The translations under genes were made by a program, and so were the position numbers. A stretch of 64,000 bases of DNA from Chitinophaga agrisoli (GTDB lineage: Bacteria; Bacteroidota; Bacteroidia; Chitinophagales; Chitinophagaceae): assembly GCF_008386695.1 (NCBI RefSeq), contig NZ_VUOC01000004.1, forward strand, positions 1,800,327 through 1,864,326, written 5' to 3'. Shown piece after piece: positions 16,599 to 23,889 of this stretch; position 1 is the first letter of the stretch; each line of letters opens with the position of its first letter. The notes under the pieces were generated by a model. The model made no database searches and was not told where the DNA came from. It was given only the letters and a program-made list of their open reading frames with translations.

Positions 16599-17861
16599 TT
16601 AATCTTCAAATGCTGAGATAAATTCATTGAGGAATGGGATGGCGCCGTATTTACCCTGCATATAGTCTTTATCAAAGGAAGCATCGTTGCGGATGCCTTT
16701 GAAATCGACAAGGGAGTACATGCTGGTACAACCGTATTTATCTTTTTCTACAAAGGATATCTGGTCCCTGCGGAGGAGTTTTGCGGAGAGCAGGTTGATA
16801 TCGTGGGTAACGAATATGAGTTGAGCGTTTTTGTTGTTAACGGTGTTGAAGAGCTCTAAAATTTTACGGGTGAGCAACGGATGGAGGCGGGCATCAAACT
16901 CGTCGATAAATACCGGATAACCTTCCTCTAAAGCAACCAATAACAGCGGGCTGATCTCAAATATCTTCTTTGTACCATCGGATTCCGTAACATCCCAGAG
17001 CATATGCACGGGTGCTACTTCTTCATTTAATTCGTTATACCGCGTATGCCAGGATAAAATAACTTTGTTTTTCTCCGATTTAGCAGGATTGCTTATTGCC
17101 CATTCTCCTGTATCGAGATCCAATACATTTATATCCTCAATACCGGTATCTGCCAGTTTTAATATCCCGGCAATCTTTTCCCGCATTTCATCCTGCCCAA
17201 GCGCGGCTTTAGCTAAATCATACAATCGCGCGTCAGTCATTCCGGATATTATCGCAATGTTCATTATATAATCTGTCAACCGTTTCGATAGCTTTCCGTT
17301 GAATGATCTAACTACTGTAAGAAATAGGGCATTGCTGCGAACTATTCCATTCTTTCCACCCAAATCACTTATTTTACTACCTTCTGGAAATTTAGCCGCG
17401 TTTACCTTCATCTTATCTTTCTCCCTGGTAAAAAAGAATACCTCCTTTTTGCCGGGCGTTCCAAACAGCCATTCCGCCGTTATTTCTTTCCGCGTTGCCT
17501 CAAAGCCATATCTGTAGGTTATGCCATCTACGACAAAAATCAGTTGAAAAAAAGACGGTAGCTGCAGTGCCGTCTCATTCAGGTAAAATGGCTCTATAAA
17601 AAGGCCGAGCGTTGTCTCTTCCTTAACAGAACGGTCAACAAGTATCTTAAATGCCAGCAGGGCTTTTATAAAATTGCTTTTACCACTTGCATTGGCGCCG
17701 TAGATAGCTTTACTCTTCAAAAGGGACATCTTATCTGACACTTTACTGACGTTACTTTCGTCCGTTTCGCTGTATTTGGACGTAATACTAGCTGCCGCTA
17801 AGTTGATGGTTTGAAGGTCTTTTATAGAGCGAAAGTTTCCGACGCTGAATTCTACAATCAT
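16599..17861 (-). CDS. rloA: RloA-like AAA/ABC-type ATPase, defence sensor
   Basis: A 420-residue ATPase of the AAA15/AAA21 (SMC/OLD-like) group. It begins MIVEFSVGNFRSIKDLQTIN, the usual first strand. Walker A is IYGANASGKSN (about 53-63), Walker B is PVFIDEFDARLHP (about 312-324) and the switch His is in IFVTHD (about 350). The middle part is the variable insert expected in this family. In OLD-like, PARIS and RloAB systems such an ATPase senses infection and releases or activates a Toprim effector; here the effector gene follows two bases later. A 121-base gap separates it from xseB. The complete motifs suggest a working system. Confidence 0.87.
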   Translation of the reverse strand: MIVEFSVGNFRSIKDLQTINLAAASITSKYSETDESNVSKVSDKMSLLKSKAIYGANASGKSNFIKALLAFKILVDRSVKEETTLGLFIEPFYLNETALQLPSFFQLIFVVDGITYRYGFEATRKEITAEWLFGTPGKKEVFFFTREKDKMKVNAAKFPEGSKISDLGGKNGIVRSNALFLTVVRSFNGKLSKRLTDYIMNIAIISGMTDARLYDLAKAALGQDEMREKIAGILKLADTGIEDINVLDLDTGEWAISNPAKSEKNKVILSWHTRYNELNEEVAPVHMLWDVTESDGTKKIFEISPLLLVALEEGYPVFIDEFDARLHPLLTRKILELFNTVNNKNAQLIFVTHDINLLSAKLLRRDQISFVEKDKYGCTSMYSLVDFKGIRNDASFDKDYMQGKYGAIPFLNEFISAFED

Positions 17862-17982
17862 AGCATCTTTGTTTAAAACCCATAAATTACGGATTTTTCA
17901 CAAAATAACACTTTTAATGGACAAAACTGAGTTTATAAATCAATAATTTAGCTGTATGAGCGTAAATAGAGGATCTGCGGTA

Positions 17983-18186
17983 TCAGGTGTTCTGCTCCAT
18001 TTGTTTAATGATGTTTGTCACCTCCGCTTCGGTTGCACGCAGTTTCTTCTGACAGAATTCTATCAGAAAAGACGCACGCTTTACCTTCTCCGCCAGGATA
18101 TCCACCGGTACTGATTCATTTTCAATCTCTGCGGCAATGGTCTTCAGTTCTGTATAAGCTGCTTCATATGTTAAATTCTGTTCCAT
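17983..18186 (-). CDS. xseB: exodeoxyribonuclease VII small subunit
   Basis: It forms the helical arm of exonuclease VII, several copies binding one XseA. The 67-residue product has the family pattern LTYEAAYTELKTIAAEIENE and VKRASFLIEFCQKKLRATEAEV, a short coiled-coil hairpin. I chose the ATG at 18186 (MEQNLTYEA); a TTG lies six codons upstream. The start lies inside the end of xseA (23-base overlap), the usual coupled arrangement. Confidence 0.93.
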   Translation of the reverse strand: MEQNLTYEAAYTELKTIAAEIENESVPVDILAEKVKRASFLIEFCQKKLRATEAEVTNIIKQMEQNT

Positions 18187-19603
18187 CGGTGGTGTTTTTA
18201 GCAATAACGGTGGCGTTGATCTCTGTATCTGTTAACAATACTTTAATGTTGCTGCCTGGCGTGATAGCATCCGGACTGGCTGTCACTTTTCCATTGTGGT
18301 ATACGATCGCAAATCCCCGTTTGAGGATATTGACCGGGCTTACCAGCCGGAACACCGTTTCGTGGTGCGCAATATAAGCCTGTTTCTTTTGAAAATAGAT
18401 CCTGCTGAAGGCCTGCAGGTTACCCACCAGGTTTTGCAGGTCATTGCGGCGGTTGGCCACCATGATCTTAGGCTTGGAAAGCACCTGGCCGGATACCGCC
18501 AACAGCTCCCGTTGTTTATTGTACAATATAGCCCTTGCTTCATTGACCACTAACTGGTTGTAGCCCGTGAGCTCATCCTTATGCGTAGCGATCATGGTGC
18601 GGGCCTGGTTGATAATAGCAGTATTCAACGCAGACAATGCCTGGAAATGCGTAGAGAACAGTTGCTGCGATTTGATGAGCACTGTTTTTTGCAGGTTGAT
18701 GATCTTTTCTTCAAAACCGCGGTTGTGCGCAATGATGAACTCCGCCGCTTTAGTAGGCGTTTTGGTAGGGCTGTGCGCCATCAGATCAACGATCGTTTCG
18801 TTCTTCTGGTGACCGATCCCCGTGATCACGGGGATGGGAAACCTGGCTACGGCCCGGCCTAACTTATACGTATCAAAAAGCAGGAAATCTGTTTGCGCGC
18901 CACCGCCCCGGATGATGATCACCGCGTCATAGGCGATGCCGGCGTTAAAGATATCTATCAACCGCTGCAGGATACCTTCTGCATTTGTTTCGCCCTGCAC
19001 GGCTGTAAAATAGTTATGCATGATGAACTGGTAACCGAAGGGGTTATTATCCAGCGTATGCACAAAGTCCTGGTAGCCGGCAGAGTTATTAGAACTGATC
19101 ACCGCCAGTTTTTGTATGACCGGGTTTAATGGCAGGCGGCTGTTCTTTGTATAATATTGCTCCCCTATCTTCTGGATGGTGTCCGGGTTCTCTGCCAGCA
19201 GCTTCAGTAAGGTTTCCTGTTTCTGCTGCTCCAGCCGGCCAATGGTGAAGCTCACATCAATATCCTGTACGCTGATCTGCAGGCCATAGATCTGGTGATA
19301 GCTAACGGCTACTTTTACGAGCACATTGATATCATTCCTGAACTGCTGCCCGGTAACAAACTCAAACTCCCGGATACGCGTAGTACCCACGCCCCAGGCC
19401 ATTGCCGGCACACGGGCAACGATATCGCCCGCGCCCTCCTTTTTCTCCACGAGGTCGAAATAATGGTAGCCCTTCTCCCGGTAGAACGAGTGATTGGTAA
19501 CATCTGCGATGATCCAATAGGTCTGGCCGGCAAAAGCGTCCGTAATGACCTGTTGGATCCGCGTGGTGAGATCAGAGAGTTTTATGGGTTGCGTGATGAG
19601 CAT
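18164..19603 (-). CDS. xseA: exodeoxyribonuclease VII large subunit
   Basis: The catalytic subunit of the bidirectional single-strand exonuclease that degrades DNA to oligonucleotides during repair. The 479-residue product has an N-terminal OB fold (about 5-110). The catalytic domain has LAVISSNNSAGYQDF, IIIRGGGAQTDFL (about 226-238) and ITGIGHQKNETIVDLMAHS. A long coiled-coil region (about 310-420) and a C-terminal segment LKRGFAIVYHNGK complete it. The overlap with xseB gives an operon. It lies between the UmuD-like gene and the RloAB pair, all on the minus strand. Confidence 0.95.
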   Translation of the reverse strand: MLITQPIKLSDLTTRIQQVITDAFAGQTYWIIADVTNHSFYREKGYHYFDLVEKKEGAGDIVARVPAMAWGVGTTRIREFEFVTGQQFRNDINVLVKVAVSYHQIYGLQISVQDIDVSFTIGRLEQQKQETLLKLLAENPDTIQKIGEQYYTKNSRLPLNPVIQKLAVISSNNSAGYQDFVHTLDNNPFGYQFIMHNYFTAVQGETNAEGILQRLIDIFNAGIAYDAVIIIRGGGAQTDFLLFDTYKLGRAVARFPIPVITGIGHQKNETIVDLMAHSPTKTPTKAAEFIIAHNRGFEEKIINLQKTVLIKSQQLFSTHFQALSALNTAIINQARTMIATHKDELTGYNQLVVNEARAILYNKQRELLAVSGQVLSKPKIMVANRRNDLQNLVGNLQAFSRIYFQKKQAYIAHHETVFRLVSPVNILKRGFAIVYHNGKVTASPDAITPGSNIKVLLTDTEINATVIAKNTTDGTEFNI

Positions 19604-19648
19604 TCTTTGTCAGCGAACATTCCAGGTTACAAAGAACGTTATTTTTTG

Positions 19649-20020
19649 CTACTTACGTAAGTCTACGATCACATGGGTGACTACGCCCAATACCCTGAAC
19701 TCCATTTCTTCCGTAATGAGCAGCGGCTTATGGAATGCGTTCTCCGGGTGTAATACCCAGTTACGGCCGGCTTTTACCAATCGTTTTACGGTGATCTCAT
19801 TATCGAGCATCGCTACGACAATAGCGCCGGAAACCGGCTTTGCGGTGCGTTCTACTACAGCCAGGCTGCCAATAGGCATATTAGCATCCTGCATGCTGCT
19901 GTCTGCAATGCGGATGAGAAAGGTGCTACCAGGATGGGGTTGTAAGACTTTGAGCAGGTCAATGTTCTCTGTGGGTGGCTCGTAGGCCGTTGGCAAGGTT
20001 GTTCCTATCGTATCGTCCAT
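19649..20020 (-). CDS. UmuD-like S24 peptidase domain protein, lacking the N-terminal arm
   Basis: The 123-residue product aligns along its whole length with the processed form of UmuD, the SOS-mutagenesis partner of DNA polymerase V. The catalytic dyad is present: Ser42 in ADSSM and Lys79 in ITVKRL, 37 residues apart as in UmuD. The 24-residue arm that UmuD cuts off between Cys24 and Gly25 is missing, and no Ala-Gly or Cys-Gly site is seen. An in-frame TAA lies 24 bases upstream of the ATG with no alternative ATG, GTG or TTG between. No umuC follows; xseA does. It may be a permanently processed UmuD-prime, or an unrelated small S24 peptidase. Confidence 0.8.
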   Translation of the reverse strand: MDDTIGTTLPTAYEPPTENIDLLKVLQPHPGSTFLIRIADSSMQDANMPIGSLAVVERTAKPVSGAIVVAMLDNEITVKRLVKAGRNWVLHPENAFHKPLLITEEMEFRVLGVVTHVIVDLRK

Positions 20021-20051
20021 TATACTAATATTTTTAGCAATTTATACTAAT
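20021..20051 (-). promoter_or_regulatory. direct repeat ATTAGTATA x2, candidate operator
   Basis: On the minus strand ATTAGTATA occurs twice, at 20021-20029 (touching the ATG of the UmuD-like gene) and 20043-20051. The copies are 22 bases apart, about two helical turns on one DNA face. The position over the start of an SOS-type gene suggests a repressor site; the regulator is unknown. Confidence 0.45.
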
Positions 20052-20601
20052 TCTGTTGGCTTGGCAAGGGGATTAACAAATCAAAAATGTTGCCATTATT
20101 TGTAAATTGATGATTTACAGGGAAGAGGTGTAGGGGGATGGGGAGGAAGAAATTTTTTGGGCGGAGAGGCGCGTTAACATTTGCGGGGGTGGTGTTTGTT
20201 TGCTCTATACTGTTAGCATACTTTCTTTTTCTGGATGATCTCTCAGGCATTCGGATTTTATCCAAATATTTCTTCGTACAAATCATCAGATGTTTGTCTA
20301 TTTTTCTTCTTCAACTTCGTTTTTTCAGGATTTCTCCGCGATCAAAAGTGACCAAAAATGCCAAAAAGTGATAAAATGGTATGAAATGACCACCGATATT
20401 TTTTTTCTTTAAAACGCCGTCCTATTATTGCATCACGATACCCCAAAAACAAAAATCCTTTCAGGATACCAGCGCTGAAAACAAGTTCTGTAAAGGATTT
20501 CGTCATGATGAGGGCTTTAATGGTTTGTGCCCAAAACATCCTACTGTAACGCAGTCATGTATCGTTGACCGCATTGTTGTTAACTTCAAAAATTCAAAAA
20601 A
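20052..20601. other. intergenic, no supported gene
   Basis: There is no convincing coding frame; the short frames here have no recognisable protein and cross each other. An inverted repeat, AAATCCTTT (20453-20461) with AAAGGATTT (20492-20500), encloses a second possible stem (TTTCAG with CTGAAA) and could be an RNA leader for the gene at 20602. The region is poor in obvious promoter matches. Confidence 0.5.
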
Positions 20602-21165
20602 ATGAAGCAAAGACGTAACACCATCATGCGTGGGGCCAGTGGCGCCTTCGGTGATGAGTTGGTTTTCCGGCAAAGGGCAGGCGAAACGGTTATCGCCAAG
20701 CCTAGTATTCTGGGGCCTGATAGCCCCACAGAAAAACAAGTGGCCGTCCGGACACGGTTTAGGGCAGCAGCAGCGTATGCTAAAGCGATCCTTGCCGATC
20801 CTGCGATGAAAGCGGCCTACCAGGCTAAAACAAGACGGGGCGCCTCTCCGTATAATACGGCCATCCAGGACTATTTCCAGCCCCCCGAGATCCGGTTTAT
20901 CGACAATACCGCTTATAGCGGCGCTATAGGCACCGCCATTAAGGTGATCGCTACGGACGATTTCAGGGTAAACGCGGTAACGGTGGCCATCCACAATGCT
21001 GCCGGCGCAGTACTGGAAGAAGGCCCTGCCATTGCCGATCCGGCAGGCGGCGATACCTGGACGTATGTTGCTACTATTGAGAATGCCGCACCTGCAGGCG
21101 GCAAAGTGGTAGTACAAGCGAAAGATCTGCCTGGGAATACGACCACAGAAGAACTGGCCTTGTAA
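20602..21165 (+). CDS. conserved Bacteroidota hypothetical protein
   Basis: A 187-residue soluble protein without a signal peptide. The N-terminal half is basic and begins MRGASGAFGDELVFRQRAGE, then has DSPTEKQVAVRTRFRAAAAY and AMKAAYQAK, a pattern I associate with a family of small hypothetical proteins common in this phylum. The C-terminal half (about 95-187) is beta-rich and Ig-like (GTAIKVIATDDFRVNAVTVA, then DTWTYVATI). It is a single-gene unit with a strong terminator, and its composition matches the housekeeping region. The role is unknown. Confidence 0.8.
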   Translation: MKQRRNTIMRGASGAFGDELVFRQRAGETVIAKPSILGPDSPTEKQVAVRTRFRAAAAYAKAILADPAMKAAYQAKTRRGASPYNTAIQDYFQPPEIRFIDNTAYSGAIGTAIKVIATDDFRVNAVTVAIHNAAGAVLEEGPAIADPAGGDTWTYVATIENAAPAGGKVVVQAKDLPGNTTTEELAL

Positions 21166-21182
21166 TCCATGTTTGTTAACGA

Positions 21183-21217
21183 AAAAGGCGTCTCCGTTTT
21201 GGAGGCGTCTTTTTTTT
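21183..21217 (+). terminator. rho-independent terminator
   Basis: Thirteen-base arms (21183-21195 and 21201-21213), with two G-U wobbles in the RNA, close a five-base GTTTT loop and are followed by T residues to 21217. It lies 18 bases past the stop at 21165. Confidence 0.9.
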
Positions 21218-21792
21218 ATAGAATTGTTGTATGATGTTAGTTATGGGCGTTCGTTGTTTTCTCCATGATGTGTATTATTGAGGGTTGCAAGATGCTGCTC
21301 GTTTCGTGAGATGTCCCTTGTCATGATATTGGATTTGTTATCTCTCTCCCTATTGGCATATGTTCATCAACTAATATATTCATCTCATGACACGACTATT
21401 TATTTATCATTTGGGAGATCATCACGTTGTCATCTTAGACAGAAAATTAAGAAATTATTAAGTCTCCTCCATTGCTATGGTATTACAGTAGGGCTAGTTT
21501 AAATTTATACGTTATACCATCCGTATCCTCAAATAACTATAAAGAACATGACTGAGGTTTGCCCCATCCTATTCTCTGAACGCCCTCCTGCCCACCGGTT
21601 GTACAGGAATGCGACGATCCGTTTACAGTTACCATGATGAAGGCATTTCCAAAACATTATAAGGATATGGCGCCCGTGTTCCATAGTACGTCCAGCACCA
21701 AGAAAGCGTATTATGAACAACCTATGCCGGATGGAAACCTATGCTAGTACCATTGAGCAACCTATATAATTGAGCAACCTAAATTTTGACTG
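21218..21792. other. intergenic, with a 13-base direct repeat next to the AraC-type gene
   Basis: No coding frame here looks real. ATTGAGCAACCTA occurs at 21752-21764 and again at 21769-21781, separated by four bases, just before the ATG at 21793. Such a 17-base period fits a binding site for an AraC-type protein and may be an autoregulatory operator. The rest is AT-rich and featureless to my eye. Confidence 0.45.
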
Positions 21793-22194
21793 ATGGAATT
21801 TCAAGCGGACCACACGGAGGACGACGACCAGTCACGCCAGTCAGACGATATGCAGCAACGGATCGTATTCAATCGCGTTGAAATGCAGAAACTGCATAGC
21901 GTAAAAACTTATATTGACAATAACCTGGATCTCGAACTCACCATTCCTTTACTTGCCCGGAAATTCATGATCAGCACCACTTATCTGAAGCTGGGATTCA
22001 AACAACTATGTGGTAGCCCTATATACCAATATGTGCTGCAGCAACGCATGGAAAGAGCTAAACTGCTGCTTAGTAGCGGCGAACGAGTACGCTTGGTGGC
22101 AGCAGATATCGGTTATTCGCTAACCGGCTTCTCTAAAGTGTTTAAAAGTTACACGGGCCTCTCCCCTATTGCGTTCCGTAACCTGCATAAATAA
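21793..22194 (+). CDS. AraC-type DNA-binding domain protein without sensor domain
   Basis: A 133-residue protein made of an acidic N-terminus (about 35 residues) and one AraC-type double helix-turn-helix domain (about 36-133). Its motifs are LTIPLLARKFMISTTYLKLGFKQ for helix-turn-helix 1 and LVAADIGYSLTGFSKVFKSY for helix-turn-helix 2. Full-length relatives have about 200 more residues ahead of this domain, as the AraC gene at 39911 does. The small form could be a real stand-alone activator or the surviving piece of a larger gene; the 575 bases upstream hold no recognisable sensor domain. A direct repeat lies right before the start. Confidence 0.75.
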   Translation: MEFQADHTEDDDQSRQSDDMQQRIVFNRVEMQKLHSVKTYIDNNLDLELTIPLLARKFMISTTYLKLGFKQLCGSPIYQYVLQQRMERAKLLLSSGERVRLVAADIGYSLTGFSKVFKSYTGLSPIAFRNLHK

Positions 22195-22761
22195 ATTGTG
22201 CTTGTGTTTGTACATTAACAAAAATATTTGTCCGATAGAATAAATAATTGTTAATTCTTTATTCTAATTTTAATACAGACGCGACAAGTATCAGCACCGG
22301 TTCCCTCATATACCATTGCTGGACCAGTATCTTTTTTAACCTTATTTAGCCCTCAAATTTTGGACTATGCCAAAGAGAAGATATATACCCGTAGTTGAGC
22401 ATTAGTTACATTAGTACATAGCAAATAACCCATTCGACTGCAGGCCTGCGGACGAGGAAGAATTCTATTCTATCAATTTAAAAATTATATGCCAAATTGG
22501 TGGCGGTTGCGCGAAGTGACCGGCGATTAGCAGTATTTTGCCTGTTCTATATAGCTGACAGGTGACTTTTACAGCTTGCATTTCTAATATGCGGTTATGC
22601 CGTTTGTGTACACATGCGTGATACGCAGTATGGGAGTAGTTTGTGCGCCCTCTTACCGGCTTAACCCTTTCATAATGCTTCTGTTATTACTGCTTCGCTG
22701 TCCTCCTTGGCTTTCAATAGACCTTAGGCGGAGCCGTTACCTGGTTTAATCCTGGAACACC
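22195..22761. other. intergenic, no gene seen
   Basis: I find no supported coding frame, tRNA or terminator in this stretch. Its first part is AT-rich and the last 200 bases are more balanced. It marks the left edge of the compositionally odd region and could hold a decayed gene or a small RNA, but I cannot show either. Confidence 0.4.
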
Positions 22762-23538
22762 ATGAATATCCTAACGATAGCCGATGGCTTTGTCGGCTTG
22801 TTTCCCAAAAAGATCTCCGTGACTCTTATTCATGAAACGGAAGGACGGCTTGTAGGGACATATAAAATGTCTCGGGAGAGTCTGCCTGAGGCATTTAATA
22901 GACCTACGGTGGTGACTATTGATGGGCAATATTGGAGGGTGACCCGGGCGGAGCCGTTTCATTCCAACGTGTATGCGAAAAAGAAAAAGCTGGTGCTGCA
23001 TGTTGAGGATGTGGCTAAGTTTAAAGCGGTTAATAATAAGCTTATGGTGCCAACAATAGCTAATCCGCCGGCGGTGGTACCGGTCTTTCCTTTGCCCCAT
23101 GACTTGACATTAACTATTACGGCTGAAGCCTGGCGGCAGATAGAGTTTTTGCCTTTGGTCTTGGTGGATGATGTAGAGAAAGAACGGGATATCGTGGAAG
23201 AGTTGAAGGTTGCTGTGCCAGGGGATAATGGATTGCGCGGGTATGATGCAGTGCATGTACGCCGGGAGTTTGATGTATTGGATATTTCTTTCGAGGCCTT
23301 TTATGAATTAGTGCAGGGGATGGAAAAGGGGAATTTGCAGTGGGAGGATAAAGGAATGGTGGTGGATGGGTTTTATGTAAGATCTGCCAGGGGGTGGGTG
23401 TATTATGGGGTAGTTGTTGAAGAGAGGATACAGCGGCTGGGGATGCTGGAGTTTGATAGTTTGGAAGAAGAGGTGAAAGAGGTGCTGGATGGGTTTGAGC
23501 TGGTGTTGGTGGATTGGTGTGGGGGGAGAGTGGTGTGA
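22762..23538 (+). CDS. hypothetical protein with strongly purine-rich codon use
   Basis: I do not recognise this 258-residue protein. It is soluble with no signal peptide, and is beta-rich in its first half (SVTLIHETEGRLVGTYKMS, VVTIDGQYWRVTRAEPF). The C-terminal half is rich in Glu, Val and Gly. From about 23,140 to the stop the coding strand becomes very G-rich, with many GGG and GAG codons, unlike its neighbours on either side. That may mean a different origin or strong strand bias. It starts with a clear ATG after a gene-free stretch. A palindrome (23533-23549) covers its stop codon. Confidence 0.6.
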   Translation: MNILTIADGFVGLFPKKISVTLIHETEGRLVGTYKMSRESLPEAFNRPTVVTIDGQYWRVTRAEPFHSNVYAKKKKLVLHVEDVAKFKAVNNKLMVPTIANPPAVVPVFPLPHDLTLTITAEAWRQIEFLPLVLVDDVEKERDIVEELKVAVPGDNGLRGYDAVHVRREFDVLDISFEAFYELVQGMEKGNLQWEDKGMVVDGFYVRSARGWVYYGVVVEERIQRLGMLEFDSLEEEVKEVLDGFELVLVDWCGGRVV

Positions 23539-23549
23539 GACTATCACAC
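23533..23549. promoter_or_regulatory. palindrome GTGTGA-N5-TCACAC
   Basis: Perfect six-base arms (23533-23538 and 23544-23549) with a five-base spacer, 43 bases before the start of the small HTH gene. The arms resemble a CRP half-site, although the CRP spacer is six. It is a candidate operator for the HTH protein or another dimeric regulator. Confidence 0.4.
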
Positions 23550-23592
23550 GTTTCAGACGAGTATTTTTCAGCGAATTCTAAACAAATATGCC

Positions 23593-23847
23593 ATGACAAG
23601 AGATGCACTTAGCCGCTTGCAAAGGATCGATTACCTAATTCAGATAAAAGGTACGGGAACTCCCGCACAATTAGCCCAAAAGCTCGGTATGTCCAAAAGA
23701 AGCATTTTCGATTATCTGAATTTAATGAAAGAGTTCGGAGCACCAATAAAATTCTGCAATTTCAGACAGAGTTATTACTATGACGAGGATGGAAGCTTTA
23801 AGATAACTTTTGCATTTAAGAGGAGCATGTCTGAGTATGCTAAATGA
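23593..23847 (+). CDS. small HTH-11-type transcriptional regulator
   Basis: An 84-residue protein with one helix-turn-helix domain of the HTH_11/DeoR-like type: LSRLQRIDYLIQIKGTGTP, then AQLAQKLGMSKRSIFDYLNLM (about 27-47, the recognition helix in RSIFDYLN). It continues into GAPIKFCNFRQSYYYDEDG, which resembles the start of the WYL-type regulators, but the effector domain is absent. It lies 42 bases ahead of the kinase-LanC gene on the same strand and is probably its dedicated regulator. Small HTH genes of this sort often precede lanthionine-synthetase genes in Bacteroidota, as far as I recall. Confidence 0.8.
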   Translation: MTRDALSRLQRIDYLIQIKGTGTPAQLAQKLGMSKRSIFDYLNLMKEFGAPIKFCNFRQSYYYDEDGSFKITFAFKRSMSEYAK

Positions 23848-23889
23848 GATTTTGCTAAATACTTTCATTAACAAATAATTCATCCCAAA

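Noticed and set aside
16599-17861. Calling the ATPase/Toprim pair PARIS (AriA/AriB)
   Set aside because: The Toprim partner matches the RloB pattern rather than the DUF4435-type AriB, so I used the broader RloA/RloB label.
20138-20371. Short frames on both strands in the 20,052-20,601 gap, one with a hydrophobic segment
   Set aside because: They overlap each other, show no family features and have no promoter or terminator; I could not prefer either one.
23117-23608. 163-codon minus-strand frame rich in Pro and His, opposite the G-rich gene
   Set aside because: The proline and histidine content is just the complement of G-rich codons; the plus-strand gene has the better start and length.
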